Assembly: GCA_015179025.1 (NCBI GenBank)
Contig: WHUX01000073.1
Span: 186,001-250,000, forward strand
Reading direction: 5' to 3'
Source of the DNA: Terfezia claveryi
Lineage: Eukaryota > Ascomycota > Pezizomycetes > Pezizales > Pezizaceae
DNA length: 64,000 nucleotides
The notes beneath the pieces are model-generated. The model ran no database searches, had not been told where the DNA came from, and saw only the letters and a list, made by a program, of their open reading frames with translations. Positions within the stretch are counted from its first letter, which is position 1. Each line of letters opens with the position of its first letter. Made by a program: the position numbers and the translations under genes. Of this stretch, positions 1 through 10,011 are shown piece after piece.

Positions 1-639
1 TTTAGTGAGGTAAGCGAAGGCCCCTGCCCCGATAAAGCTAACGTTGAGGGACTTTGGGGGCACGGGAGGGACATCGGGAGCAGGGGAAACAAGGGAAACC
101 GGGGGATTGGTGGCATCGATGTGTGCGGCCTAGTGTACCACCTGAGTTGGGTGGATTACGGGGGGCGGTAATGCACACAGACCAGTAACGGTGGCCTTTG
201 GCTCTCCGCAGTATTTGCGGCAGTAAGGGCTATTAAAATGCAGGGTATAGGAGCCAAAGCTGACCGATACATCGTGCATCCTAAGCCATGGGATTCCGAG
301 GACAATTGGATACTTGAGTTTTGTAACGAACATAGGGAGGCTTTCGGAGTGGTCCCCAATCTGGGCAGGAGTACATGCAATATCGGTAATGGCTCCAGAA
401 GAGATAGGTCGGCCATCAATGACATCGAGGAGGCTGGGGGTTTTGAGCTTAGAGGTGGGTATGGCATACTTACTGACAAAGGCCTGGTCAATGAAGGCAA
501 TTCCTGAGGCTCCACAGTCTACGAGAGCTGATGTGACGAGTGTTTTACCATTGAAGGATATCGTGATAGGTACAACAAAATGCTCACCAAATAGGTGAGA
601 CTCATCAACAGACATAGAAGGAACAGAAAAAGACGACAA
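1..639 (-). CDS. pol: Pol start of element A: retropepsin (partial)
   Basis: The frame from about 639 to 130 carries a retroviral-type aspartic protease: the active-site triad segment LVDCGASG with the flap and second hydrophobic strand (VLGIPWLRMHDVSVSF). This protease cleaves Gag and Pol. The frame is -1 relative to gag. A TAG follows the tail VIHPTQVVH at 130; in the sister copies the Pro-rich linker continues into reverse transcriptase, so this stop looks secondary. RT, RNase H and integrase would lie to the left of base 1. Confidence 0.8.
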
Positions 640-659
640 AGACAGGTGACCTAGTGCAG

Positions 660-705
660 GTCCCTTGCTAGTGTCAGTGACTATGCAAGGGACAGGGCTT
701 TTCCC
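660..705 (-). promoter_or_regulatory. Putative -1 programmed frameshift signal (element A)
   Basis: On the minus strand the heptamer GGGAAAA (705-699) is read G GGA AAA in the gag frame. A 5-nt spacer (698-694) follows, then gtcccttgc (693-685) pairing with gcaagggac (668-660). Protease/pol lies in the -1 frame. The gag stop codon falls inside the hairpin. Equivalent sequences lie at the same place in elements B, C, D and (decayed) G. Confidence 0.65.
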
Positions 706-1817
706 GCCTCATCAAGCTCCTCAATCCTGGGTACTGGGGTGTCGATTGCGTGGACGGCCAGGGAGCGGTTCTTGCGGAGGGGACACACCACGATGAAATG
801 GTCCCCCTTCCCACATGCAATACACAAACCCTGAGTGCGGCGACGGTCCCTTTCCTCCTGGGTAAGACGAGGCCTACCTGCTGACAGGTCCATGGGGGCA
901 GCCCCACCCGCTACCAGGGAGGGGTGTGCAGGCTTGTTGACCGGTGTGGGTTGTTGTTGGGTGCGCGCTATTGGGAAGGGGGTACGGTGAGTCGAGGTCG
1001 GGAGTGTCTTTTGGAGGGCTCTTAGTGCCGCTGTCTGCTGTTCCACCCAGCTAGCTTGCTCAATAAGCCCCTCCAGGGTCTTGGTCGGTGGGCAGTAGAC
1101 CAGAGCCTTTTTCAGCTCGAAGGTAAGCCCGTCTTTGAACTGGTCGAGCTTGGCTTCGTCATTCCAATTGAGCTCTGCTGCCAGCCTGGAGAACTCGGCA
1201 ACATAGGTTGACAGTTCGTTGTGTTTTTGCTTGAGGTCTCGCAGGGCCCTGCTGGCGGTTCCTTTAGGATCCGGGTCTCCGAAGGCTCGGTCCAGGATTG
1301 CCATTAGTGCTGGGATGTCTACCAGATCAATCTCCGTGGCCTTGACGAAGGGCTGTACCTGGTCCATGGCCTTACCCTCCAGTAGGCCATAGACATATGA
1401 GAGCTGGTGGTGGACGGTGGGGAACTTCGCCGAGTCCCCAGAGAGTTTTATCTGCACAGAGTTTTTCCATGCTCGTAGCCGGCCCCGGTCCCCATTAAAC
1501 TTGGGCGGGGTGGGTAGGTCTTGTGTTTTCTGGGTTTTTGGACCATCGGTCAGGTCCAAAGCGCGAGTCAGTCTCCGGATGGTTATCCTGTCCTCTGCTG
1601 CATCTTCTCGGAGGAGGGTTATTTCATCTTCAGCTTCTCGGATTCGCCTTTCGGCTTTCTGAAGGTCCGCTCCTTGTTGTTCGCCGATGGCATAAGTATC
1701 TGTGAATATCTCGATCACAGTTCGTCGGTATGCTGATAGTTCTGTCGGGTCTGATGGGATCGGAGTCGCCATCCAGGCTGCGAATCTATCGGTGGGTAGT
1801 GGAATGTTCGCGAACAT
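681..1817 (-). CDS. gag: Gag polyprotein of element A (capsid + zinc knuckle), intact
   Basis: Structural protein of a Ty3/Gypsy element, which forms the cytoplasmic virus-like particle. The 378-residue frame is open; I start at the ATG at 1817 because element B's gag has the same length (1137 bp) and begins at the equivalent MxxxxPLPTDRF sequence. It has a predicted coiled coil (about residues 40-80), then the retrotransposon gag domain with the shared motif DLPTPPKFNGDR and the AFGDPDP segment. A single CCHC knuckle lies near the C-terminus (CIACGKGDHFIVVC, spacing C-X2-C-X4-H-X4-C). The stop TAG lies inside a hairpin that follows a GGGAAAA slip site, so pol is probably made by -1 frameshifting. 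Confidence 0.88.
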   Translation of the reverse strand: MFANIPLPTDRFAAWMATPIPSDPTELSAYRRTVIEIFTDTYAIGEQQGADLQKAERRIREAEDEITLLREDAAEDRITIRRLTRALDLTDGPKTQKTQDLPTPPKFNGDRGRLRAWKNSVQIKLSGDSAKFPTVHHQLSYVYGLLEGKAMDQVQPFVKATEIDLVDIPALMAILDRAFGDPDPKGTASRALRDLKQKHNELSTYVAEFSRLAAELNWNDEAKLDQFKDGLTFELKKALVYCPPTKTLEGLIEQASWVEQQTAALRALQKTLPTSTHRTPFPIARTQQQPTPVNKPAHPSLVAGGAAPMDLSAGRPRLTQEERDRRRTQGLCIACGKGDHFIVVCPLRKNRSLAVHAIDTPVPRIEELDEAGKALSLA

Positions 1818-1848
1818 CGTACCGGTTGGTCTGAAAGATCCAACGTAG

Positions 1849-2439
1849 TGTAACGAGGGCTCTGGGGAACAAGGCGACCAAGGGGTACGCCGGGGAAGTG
1901 GCAAGGGGTAATCGCACACGTAGGAGCGCTACGTGTGTGATCGGGGGAAAGGCTAGGGTAAGACATATGTAGGAACGCTACGTGTGTGACCAGGGGAAGA
2001 CTGAGACGGGGGCAAGGGCAAGAGGCAAGAGGCAAGAGGCAAGAGGCAAGAGGCAAGAGGCAAGAGGCAAGAGACACGAGACAAGCGGAGGCAGTTGCCG
2101 CGTGTGTCAAGGGAGGCAGCTGTACTGCAGAGTTGTTTGTTCGAGACAAGGATGTGCACAAGGGAGGTGCACAAGCGCTGGGGGAAGCAAGGTCCTGTAT
2201 TGGGTATACAAGATGTTGGATGGGGATCCAATGAGAGGGCGGAGGGACGAAGATATATATACATGATTCCAGGCCAAGGCCGTGGAAGGAATAAGCTTCC
2301 CGAGATTCCTATCTCGGAAGCTAAGATAACAATCACCTATCGACGACACCCGAACAAGCCTGTTCGAGTGTCAAAACAGCACGACACCCGAACAAGCCTG
2401 TTCGAGTGTCAAATCAAGACTAAGAACACGGTTGTGACA
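1849..2439 (-). repeat. Long terminal repeat of element A
   Basis: 591 bp, bounded by TGTCACAACC at its minus-strand start (2439) and CGTTACA at its end (1849). It holds a TATATATA stretch (about 2258), the palindromic core ttggatggggatccaa (about 2217-2232), a 7-bp array of gcaagag (about nine copies, 2012-2075) and two copies of a 28-bp imperfect palindrome (2345-2372, 2383-2410) just inside the U3 start. The partner LTR is outside the window. Confidence 0.85.
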
Positions 2440-5400
2440 ACCACCAAGTAGAATTGGAATATTTCCAAACAAAGTATCATCAGGAGTACTACAAATATCA
2501 TTAAGAGTTCGATTGACAGCTTCAAAACAATATCGATGTTGCATAGGAACCTCATTCCATATAATCAGACTGGTTTGACGTAGTAGATCCGCTACTTGTG
2601 TATTTTTACCAATATGGCAAACTGATTGATCATGGATTTGAAGAGGAATGGCAAATCGAGAATGAGCTGTTCGACCTCCTGGAAGTAGAAGTGTAGCAAT
2701 TCCAGAGGAAGCAACACATAGGACAATCTTGCCTTGACTTCGATAGTGGTGACAAATACATTTATATAAAAATGTTTTACCTGTTCCAGCAGGCCCATGA
2801 ATAAAGAATTGTGCTTTAGTAGGAGTTGTAACTATAGAAGTAAGAATTGAATCATATGCGTGATACTGATGTTGGTTTAATTGCTGTACTCAGATAGATC
2901 CTAAGCGTTCTTCGGAATCTATGTTGTATGCTAACTCAGCTGCAATTAAAGGATTTTCGTGACCCAAATTTTCCCAATCCCGTTACGGTAATGGTAGCCC
3001 ATAATCACTTAAAGTCTTTCCAGCTTGTAAAAAGATCTTTGAAAGTAAATATAATCCATAATCAAAATGTAGTGATGGAGTCGGAGAGATATGTACTGTG
3101 GAACGTTGAAGTTGGTAAGGTAAGTCATCACAAAAGTATTCCTTAAATTGAGACCAAAGCTAGGTAGGATTTGTAACTCCACTATACATAACTGCAGTTG
3201 CAAATAATGTACGCAAAGCACTTCCTGATGCAAATACAACTGCCTCTCTAAAGCATTGAATCTACTCTGTATCATCCTGTAATAAATCAAGTGCTAAACA
3301 GGCTTGTTGAAAGGTTGGATATACTTGACCATTAACGGTTCGAAGATAAGTAAAGAAAGTAGCACCAGGAATAACAGTTAGAAGTAAACGAAGATAGAAC
3401 CGCTCGCCTTGCAATGGATTGCAATAGTACATTCGTCCAATAGCAAAGCCTCGCTGTCTAGCATGCCATCTTTTATTTCTAGCATTGAAAACAAAATAGT
3501 GTGGAAATTGCTGATAAAGATATTGTCGTCCATCTTCATTTGCCATATTATAAGTAAACCATGCCATGAGTTTAGACTGTGTAGTTTCTAAACGTGCCTG
3601 TAACTCTTCTCATATTAAGTTCTCCCCAAAATAAATTGGCTGCTCTCCCACTAAGTGAATTGGTAAATAATAAACAGGAGGGAACTCTTCATGCATACGA
3701 AACTCAAACAATCGCCAGATAGCTTCACATGGTCCAATATATCTTCCTTGAAGATGACGCTGAACTTCATCTGCATTATAGCATTCTTGAAGTTGTATAG
3801 TAGTACGATCTGAACCCTTATAAATATACTTATGAATATATTTAATAGCTTGAACAGATACACATACTTCAACATTGATGTGTGCCTGATATCGCCAACT
3901 TAAGTAAGGATTATATGGCACTACCCAACGGTTATCATAAACAAAACCATTTTTGCCAGTATATGTTGATCCATTACAACAACGGCGATATAGTGGATAT
4001 CTATCTTGTTCAACAGTGGTAGATTCCTGAAATTCTCGAGGAAAACGTTTTGAACAATGGAGTCTAGTTGAGGATGAGGAGGAAGTTGTCGTCATGCATG
4101 GTGCTTTTGAGTTGTATACTCTGCAAGGACCGTGAACCATTAATGTACCAATTATAGTACGTAGTACCATGGTAGGATCTTGAACTTCTGTCAGCAGTTC
4201 AGCAGATATAATCTCATCAATTCTTTCTGAAGTTAGAAATTGATCATCTGAATCCAAAAATACCAATAAATGCATATGAGGTAATCCACACTTCTGATAC
4301 TCAATTGTCCAGACACAACCTAAAAACTTTCCAAAAATTGCTTTTAAACGAACTTGATGAAGAAGATCTTGTTGCTTAAGATGAAATACTCGAGCAATTA
4401 GATCAGGTCGATCCATAGGAGTTTGATGAGGAAGAAGTTCATCTTGAATCTCTTTCCACTGAGGATTGGCTGTGAATGTAATGAATAGCGTAGGCTTTCC
4501 AAAGTATCGTACAATAGCCATCGAATCTTGAAAGAGCTGTTGCATAAATCGATCACCCCCCAAAAAACTACTTGGTAAAACAATCCTTCGACCTAACGCA
4601 GCTATATTTATTTCATCTTGAACAATTGCATCTACAAGGCCATTATACAGATCTGCTCGCAATAATAATTGGTTCATTCGAATCCAATCCAACTTTGCTT
4701 GATCAACAACTGCCTATGCATCAACAATATATTGTTGTAATAGTCGACCAGCCAAAAATAATGTAGTAAGTTCGAATAAGTGTGAATGTAAACGAAACTG
4801 ATAGTACTGTCTTTGAGATAGTCGTTTAGGAGATCCATTGCAATCTTGACTATGCTGTAATCGTAAAGCCCAATTCCAACCTGGTTCACCGTAAGGGAAT
4901 AAAAGAACATAATGTAAAGGAGTATATGCTGCATGGCTAGGAGTAATAGTTCGATAGATACAATCCTCAGTATCCTCAGTAGGATTGCGTTGTGCAAGGA
5001 TAATATCTCTATGAAAAGCTGGTTGATATTCATCGGGAATAATCATAGCTATTTCATTAGCAGTAGGAAGGTTATATCTCCGCTTATCAGAGCCATTAGT
5101 AAAAAGTAATTCCAAATGTGGATTTAATATAACTTGAATCTCCCTTTGAGATAAATAAGAAACTGCTTGTTGGATTCTTTCATGTGCAGTACGGTATATA
5201 GAAATAAAAGGATTACAATCATGTAACATAAATAACAACTGACGTAATAAAAGAATATCAATGATAGAGGGTAAAATATATCCACTAGGACGAATGCGTA
5301 ACTGTTCTATAGCATCTTTAGGATCATATAGAAAAATTTGAGCAAATTGAGGACGAATATTAGAAGAATGCTCTAATGGTCCAGTGAGATGATAAAGAGC

Positions 5401-5700
5401 TCCATGAATTTGAAAACATTGAATACCTCCAGATGTTCGAATATCAGCTTGATATTTAAGAGAAACAAAAGCAAGTGCAGAATTATACTTTCGAATATGT
5501 ATTCGAAAATGATTTGAAGTAGAAGTTTGTTCAGTAAGTAAAGAATATAATAGAGGTGGTAGTAGTCGCATAAGAGAAATAGAAACATCTCCTTGATTAC
5601 AGCAAGTATTAAACAAAGGATTTTGCTTTGTACTTGGATGCTGATGAATACGTTCATCTAACCAATGCAAGGCAGAACATTGACTACATAGAACTGACAT
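2440..5700 (-). pseudogene. Helitron Rep/helicase, decayed and cut by element A
   Basis: Rolling-circle transposase gene. One minus-strand frame runs through the whole interval. The N-terminal block (5700-4720) has the C-X2-C-X-A-X-HW-X2-E signature of Helitron proteins. The Helitron_like_N Rep domain (about 4560-4200) has FITFTANPQWKEI and the HUH-type motif GLPHMHLLVFLD. The AIGRMYYCNPLQGERFYLR segment lies at about 3470-3380. Then comes the PIF1 helicase with Walker A GPAGTGKT (about 2800-2775), stopping at ILLGG where element A enters. The frame is broken only by nonsense codons, at 4714 (TAG), 3610 (TGA), 3262 (TAG), near 3161, 2983 and 2889; each is one transition away from the codon expected from the family. 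No frameshift was found. Confidence 0.88.
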
Positions 5701-5740
5701 TAAGCCTAAATTGCATTAAGTTCGGGATAGAGTTGTACTA

Positions 5741-5960
5741 TTGAATGCTAATGGTAAGGCGAGAGCAGGAACGGCGGCAGGAACTGTGGCAGGAAATAGT
5801 ACAGCTGGAACTGGTATGGCTGGAACTGGTATGGCTGGAACTAGTATGGCTGGAACTGGTATGGCTGGAACTGGAACTATTGCTCTTTGCCTTTGCCTTT
5901 GTCTTTGTCTATATTGCTGTTGTCTAATACGGGAAGCAAGCTATATGATATGTTAGATTC
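5741..5960. repeat. 15-bp tandem repeat and CTTTGC-rich tract upstream of Helitron gene
   Basis: About five to six copies of a 15-bp unit like ggctggaactggtat (5812-5880), followed by a (ctttgc)n-like tract. Read on the minus strand it gives Pro-Ala-Val-Ile repeats and Gln/Arg runs leading to NSTTLSRT, a stop, then the Helitron start, so it may be a former low-complexity N-terminus of the Helitron protein. Confidence 0.6.
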
Positions 5961-6204
5961 TTAATTAATAGATTATAGTATTCACTAACCAAACATTGTC
6001 TGCAAGTCAATCTACGAAGCTCTCTTCCATTGGACTGATAGGTATCAAAGTCTATATTATTTTTATAGGAACGACATGGTCAACAAAAGAATAAATCCAT
6101 AGTAGCGGTGATGGTAGTAGCAGTGATGGTAGAAGTAGTAGAAGCGAGCGTGAGATGAGAGAATAATAGAGAGTGAGAAGAGTAAGAGAAAGGAAGCAGG
6201 AATA

Positions 6205-6310
6205 GTAGCCGGACTGGACATGAGAAGGAACACGGACTGGATATGAGAAGGAACACGGACTGGACATGAAAAGGAACACGGACCATGAAAAGGAACATGA
6301 ACATAAAGGA
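6205..6310. repeat. About 24-bp tandem repeat
   Basis: Copies of a unit like gaaggaacacggactggaca (about 24 bp) follow one another four times and then decay. The repeat lies between the Helitron gene and the oxygenase-like gene. No coding sense is apparent. Confidence 0.6.
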
Positions 6311-6372
6311 ATAAAGAGAGACACGGATATGAAGAAATATTGTAGGAACGCAAATATAGAGAGACATGATAA

Positions 6373-7753
6373 TTAATTTTTAACCTTTTTAGTCCTTGGT
6401 TGACCTTGACTCTCAGGCTTTTTTTTGATTTCATTTTTTCCACCTACTCTTTTCTTGTGTGTCTGTGGATTACGCTTAATCCAATCCATATTAGACTTAT
6501 GTGTAAATAAGTTTACACTATTCCTAACTCCTCGAGTAATTTTAGTATTTCCATGACATATCAAAGAACCCATAAAAAGTAAAGCATCTCCGGGTCTAAG
6601 TTCAAAAATACATTTAGCTTGCCACAATACTAAATCCCCTCCATCATAATCACCATATGGTACAACAGCATTAGGAACAGAACGAATATCCTTCCAGTCT
6701 TGATGAGGCTGTAAAATACTATTAGTTGTCATTTGTTGATTGATAGCAATGCCGGACCATGGATTGCATAATAACTGAAGTGGTTGAGGAAGAAGAATAT
6801 TAGTAAGCTTATTATATGCTTCTGGAAATATAAGCTTTAAACGGTCTCCAAGATAATGACAAAGAGGTTGATTTTTCTCAATCCAACTACGGGAAGCAGG
6901 TTGTTGAGATAGATAATCCTTACTGTAAAAGATATCTAAGCTGCTATCAGCCCAAGTAGCATAATGTCGTATAGGAAACTCTCCTCGAGGATCAATTTTT
7001 CTTTGATGATGAATATTGATTTCAGGAATCTATTGATTGGTTTCCACTAAAGTTTGTACTAAAGAATCTGGAATTCTAAAGTGGTAGGCAAGTAAACAAC
7101 CATCTTTATCACGAACTTCTATATGCTGAATGGTAGAAGATGAAAATCTGCGAAATGTAGAAAGTTGAGAAGGAAGCATAATGGGTAAAGAATACTGGCC
7201 TTAACATATTTTTAGTATATATAAGAATCATAATTAGAATTGACATTCTCATACCTTTTTTATTTTTCAATGACTATCTCAATGCTGCAATAGAAGTAGA
7301 AGCTTCCCAATAGATGTGATTCCTTCTTTCCAATTCCCAAGACTCTAAACACCTCTTAACATGTTGCCTCAATCCCTTTCCCCTGCAAGGATTGTCTTCA
7401 TTAAAGGCACCACTTAAAAGCAGATGATTTAATATTGCTTGAAAAGATTTATTGGAAGCAGTTGTAGGTTTACTGTATTGAGCAGGAGGGGCAGGAGGGG
7501 CGGGAGCGGATTCGGTGGGAGCAGGTTCGGCGGCAGCGGGTTCGGCGGGAGCGGATTCGGCGGGAGTGGATTCGGTGGTAAATTCGGTGGTAGATTCGGT
7601 GGTAGATTCGGTGGTAGATTTGGTAGTAGATTCGGTGGTAGCAGCGGGTTGAGTAGCGGGTTGAGTAGCGGGTTGAGTAGCGGGTTGAGTAGCGGGTTGA
7701 GTAGCGGGTTGAGTAGCGGGTTGAGCAGCGGGTTGAGCAGTAGGTTCAGTCAT
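6373..7753 (-). pseudogene. 2OG-Fe(II) oxygenase-like protein, one or two in-frame stops
   Basis: Minus strand. The C-terminal exon runs from an ATG at 7179 to 6373 (268 codons) with a single TAG in the first third (after LVETNQ). Its core has an HxD pair (LQPHQDWKD), the acidic DYDGGDLVLW strand, ELRPGDALLFMGSLICHG with a distal His, and a basic RGVRNSVN strand. This is the double-stranded beta-helix layout of iron/2-oxoglutarate dioxygenases found in multicopy fungal families. An upstream exon (7753-7274) supplies a Thr/Pro/Glu repeat N-terminus and the conserved segment NHIYWEAST; a plausible intron (gtatgag near 7246, ttaag near 7204) would join the frames, but a TAG lies just before the donor. 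It may be cargo of the Helitron; that is inference. Substrate unknown. Confidence 0.55.
7490..7750. repeat. 12-bp and 15-bp coding repeats
   Basis: Two arrays: gcgggttgagta (12 bp, about nine copies, 7648-7740) and ttcggtggtaga-like units (12 bp, 7570-7640), with a 15-bp gcgggagcggattcg unit before them. On the minus strand they encode Gln-Pro-Ala-Thr and Glu-Ser-Thr-Thr repeats at the N-terminus of the oxygenase-like gene. Confidence 0.75.
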
Positions 7754-7867
7754 TAGACCTTCTTCTATAATAAAAATAATAGTGTTAGAATATGTATATA
7801 TATTAAGAGCAAAAAACTTACAGAAAGCTGGTAGAAGCAGAGTTAGAGAGCTACAGAGCTGGAAAGG

Positions 7868-7970
7868 TAGAGAGTAACGCTGGTAGAGAGTAATGCTGGC
7901 GGAGAGTAATGCTGGCGGAGAGTAATGCTGGCGGAGAGTAATGCTGGCAGAGAGTAGCACTGGCAGAGAG
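7868..7970. repeat. 16-bp tandem repeat
   Basis: Five to six near-identical copies of agagtaatgctggcgg. The flanking 8000-8130 stretch is G-rich and repetitive (aggggtgaaggggtgtat-like). Non-coding as far as I can see. Confidence 0.75.
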
Positions 7971-8229
7971 AAGGGACCAAGCTGGAGACCTGAGAGCTGA
8001 AGAGTATAGGAGGAAGGGCCAGGAGGAAGGGGCAGGAGGAAGGGGTGAAGGGGCGTATGGAAGGGGTGAGGGGTATATGGAAGGGGTGAAAGGGGGTGAA
8101 GGGGTGTATAGAAGAGGAAGAGGTGGGAGGATGGGGCGGGAGGAGAGCTAGCCAAAAAAAATAGCAAAAACGCACCGGCCTGTGTTCAATATCCCAGTAG
8201 TAGCGCAACAATTATTAAGTTAGTAAATT

Positions 8230-8325
8230 TTCGAGCCAAGAAGCCACCATTTTTTAAGCCAAGAAGCCACCATTTTTTAAGCCAAGAAGCCACCAATTTT
8301 TAAAGCCAAGAAGTCACATTGTTTT
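8230..8325. repeat. 23-24 bp tandem repeat next to tRNA-like segment
   Basis: Four copies of a unit like gccaagaagccaccattttt with starts at 8234, 8258 and 8281, the last decaying. On the minus strand it lies downstream of the tRNA-like segment, where a SINE would carry its tail. Confidence 0.7.
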
Positions 8326-8334
8326 TTTTAACTA

Positions 8335-8470
8335 TCCACACCCAGCTCAGCCGGAGGAAAAGTCATTTTTAGCCCTTAACGGAGCTACTGGGAATCGAAT
8401 ACAGGCACTGGACCTTGCTGGTAGAACGGGCCAGGCCCTACCAACAAAACCAACAAACCCAAAGGGATAA
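8335..8470 (-). mobile_element. Possible tRNA-derived SINE-like element
   Basis: On the minus strand there is an A-box-like ttggtagggcc, a hairpin tggtag/ctacca in the anticodon-arm position, and a B-box-like tattcgattccc at a spacing similar to a tRNA. A short body and a poly-A-like run (aaaaaaaac) follow, then the 23-bp repeats. No intact cloverleaf can be drawn, so I do not call a tRNA gene. Confidence 0.3.
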
Positions 8471-9420
8471 GAAATAAAATTGCACCCACATTATATAGCT
8501 AGTCTTGCTTAGTGGCATACAAACATTGGCCTAAGCGCACGTTAGACTAAACCCCTTCGACGTACTTGACCTCTGTAAATGTAACGCTTTTTCCTGGTTT
8601 GTCTAGATTACGAGATGTGGCTAGGGGTGTTGCTACTGGGGGGTTGCAGGGATGGTCATAAGTCAGTGGCTGATTACTACTAGGTTGCGAATGGTACATG
8701 TAATCCCATGATACCACTCGTTAATAGTATTATACATACGTCTTATTCTTTCCTGCATGCAGTGAAGTATCATGAACATGTACAATAACATCAAATACAT
8801 CATACTCCAAAACCACTGGTTTCCCATCATGACTTTTGCCAGCAAGAAAATACAGTGCATTAATGTGTAGCTCATATTCATTTAATGCCTTCCATCCCAG
8901 CTAGATTGCTAGTGTGTGTAGAAATGTCACTGGAGAGTAGGGTGTCTTTTCTACCAGGGCTATGTACTGTCGCTCATTATATATAGTTCTCCTTCCTTAG
9001 TCCTTCTTTCTACTTTTGGTATTTCTCACCCCAGACTGGTAAATCACCTGCTGGCCTTCAGGTGTGTGTCTCAGAGGTTGCTTTAATTCTGCGATACCTA
9101 GGTAGTGCTTCTTAATCACCATGTACTTGAATTAGATTTTCAGGGAATTACTTCAAAGGCCAACCGAGATTTACTACTTATTGTATGCAAATACTCTTCA
9201 AAATGCTTCAATTGCACATCGAGATGGAGTGGAACCTAGGGGGTGAAACTGAGCCAAATCATACCCCCATAATTTCTGCAGCTGACATTATAGTAAAAGC
9301 AAGAATGTCATGCTATACTGGTAATGTCGCGATATGCTGATAACGTCGAGGTATGCTTGTGCGCAGAGTATGTTGCGTTGAAGTGTATATTGCTGTATTG
9401 CGTTGAAGAAAAGTTTTTAC
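8471..9420. other. No gene recognised
   Basis: AT-rich, only short frames without family resemblance. Nothing repeated was seen apart from ordinary low-complexity sequence. Confidence 0.5.
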
Positions 9421-9469
9421 AGACTAAAAGGTTTCAATTCCGTAACTGACTGATCGGTTGCGGACCAGA

Positions 9470-9760
9470 GCATAAGTATATATATGGCATTCTTGATTTC
9501 GCGGCCTGTAGATATGCATGGAATTCATGCTTTCGCGCCCCCTATATATATGAGCCTCGAATGCATAAATTCCTTGAAAATATATATATATAAAGAAGCC
9601 TTGAAAGCATGTAGAATCTTGCCTATAGATAAAGAAGCCTCGAAAGCATGAGTTTCTCACATATATATAAAGAAGCCTCGAAAGTATGAGTTTCTTGCCT
9701 CTGTTTCTCACATATATATAAGAAAGCCTCAAAGGCATGTATTTCTGAACAGGGATGGGA
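9470..9760. repeat. Composite AT-rich satellite with gagtttctc/gcatg motif
   Basis: Repeats of about 40-60 bp built from aagaagcctcgaaagcatg, agtttctcac and (ta)n blocks. The same combination (gagaaactcgtgctttt plus tatatata blocks and gaattcatgc) forms the centre of the foldback element at 39.2-39.9 kb, so both derive from one repeat family. Confidence 0.6.
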
Positions 9761-10011
9761 GAAGACTCCGGATAGGTGATGATAATATATGTGGCTTTCA
9801 TTGCTCTATTACCTTTCTTCGGGTATTGTATACAGGAGGATTACAGAGTCCTAGAGTTTGTATGTACTTAGGTGATGTCCGGCGCCGTATCCTGTGTGAC
9901 AGAGGGTCGACCCCTCGACCGACCCCTCCCAATGAAGGTTCCGTTAAAGGTCGCCATGACTTAAGGTCGACACCAATTTATTTCTATTTTACTAATAGTA
10001 GCGTAGAACTA

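Larger units (their letters stand above)
1..2439 (-). mobile_element. Ty3/Gypsy chromovirus A, partial (cut by window start)
   Basis: Read on the minus strand, this is the upstream part of an LTR retrotransposon: LTR (1849-2439), the motif ctacgttggatc directly inside the LTR, an intact gag (681-1817), then pol starting with the protease and running off the window. Its right end lies inside the Helitron helicase, exactly after codons for Pro-Ile-Leu-Leu-Gly-Gly before the expected Walker B Asp, so A inserted into the Helitron. The expected 5-bp target duplication would be accac (2440-2444), but the other end is outside the window. It has the best preserved gag of the five related elements here. 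Confidence 0.9.

Noticed and set aside
7843..8211. Leu/Ser/Pro-rich minus-strand frame upstream of the oxygenase-like gene
   Set aside because: It translates a 16-bp tandem array and G-rich repeats; sequence is repeat-driven and has no start context or homologous segment.
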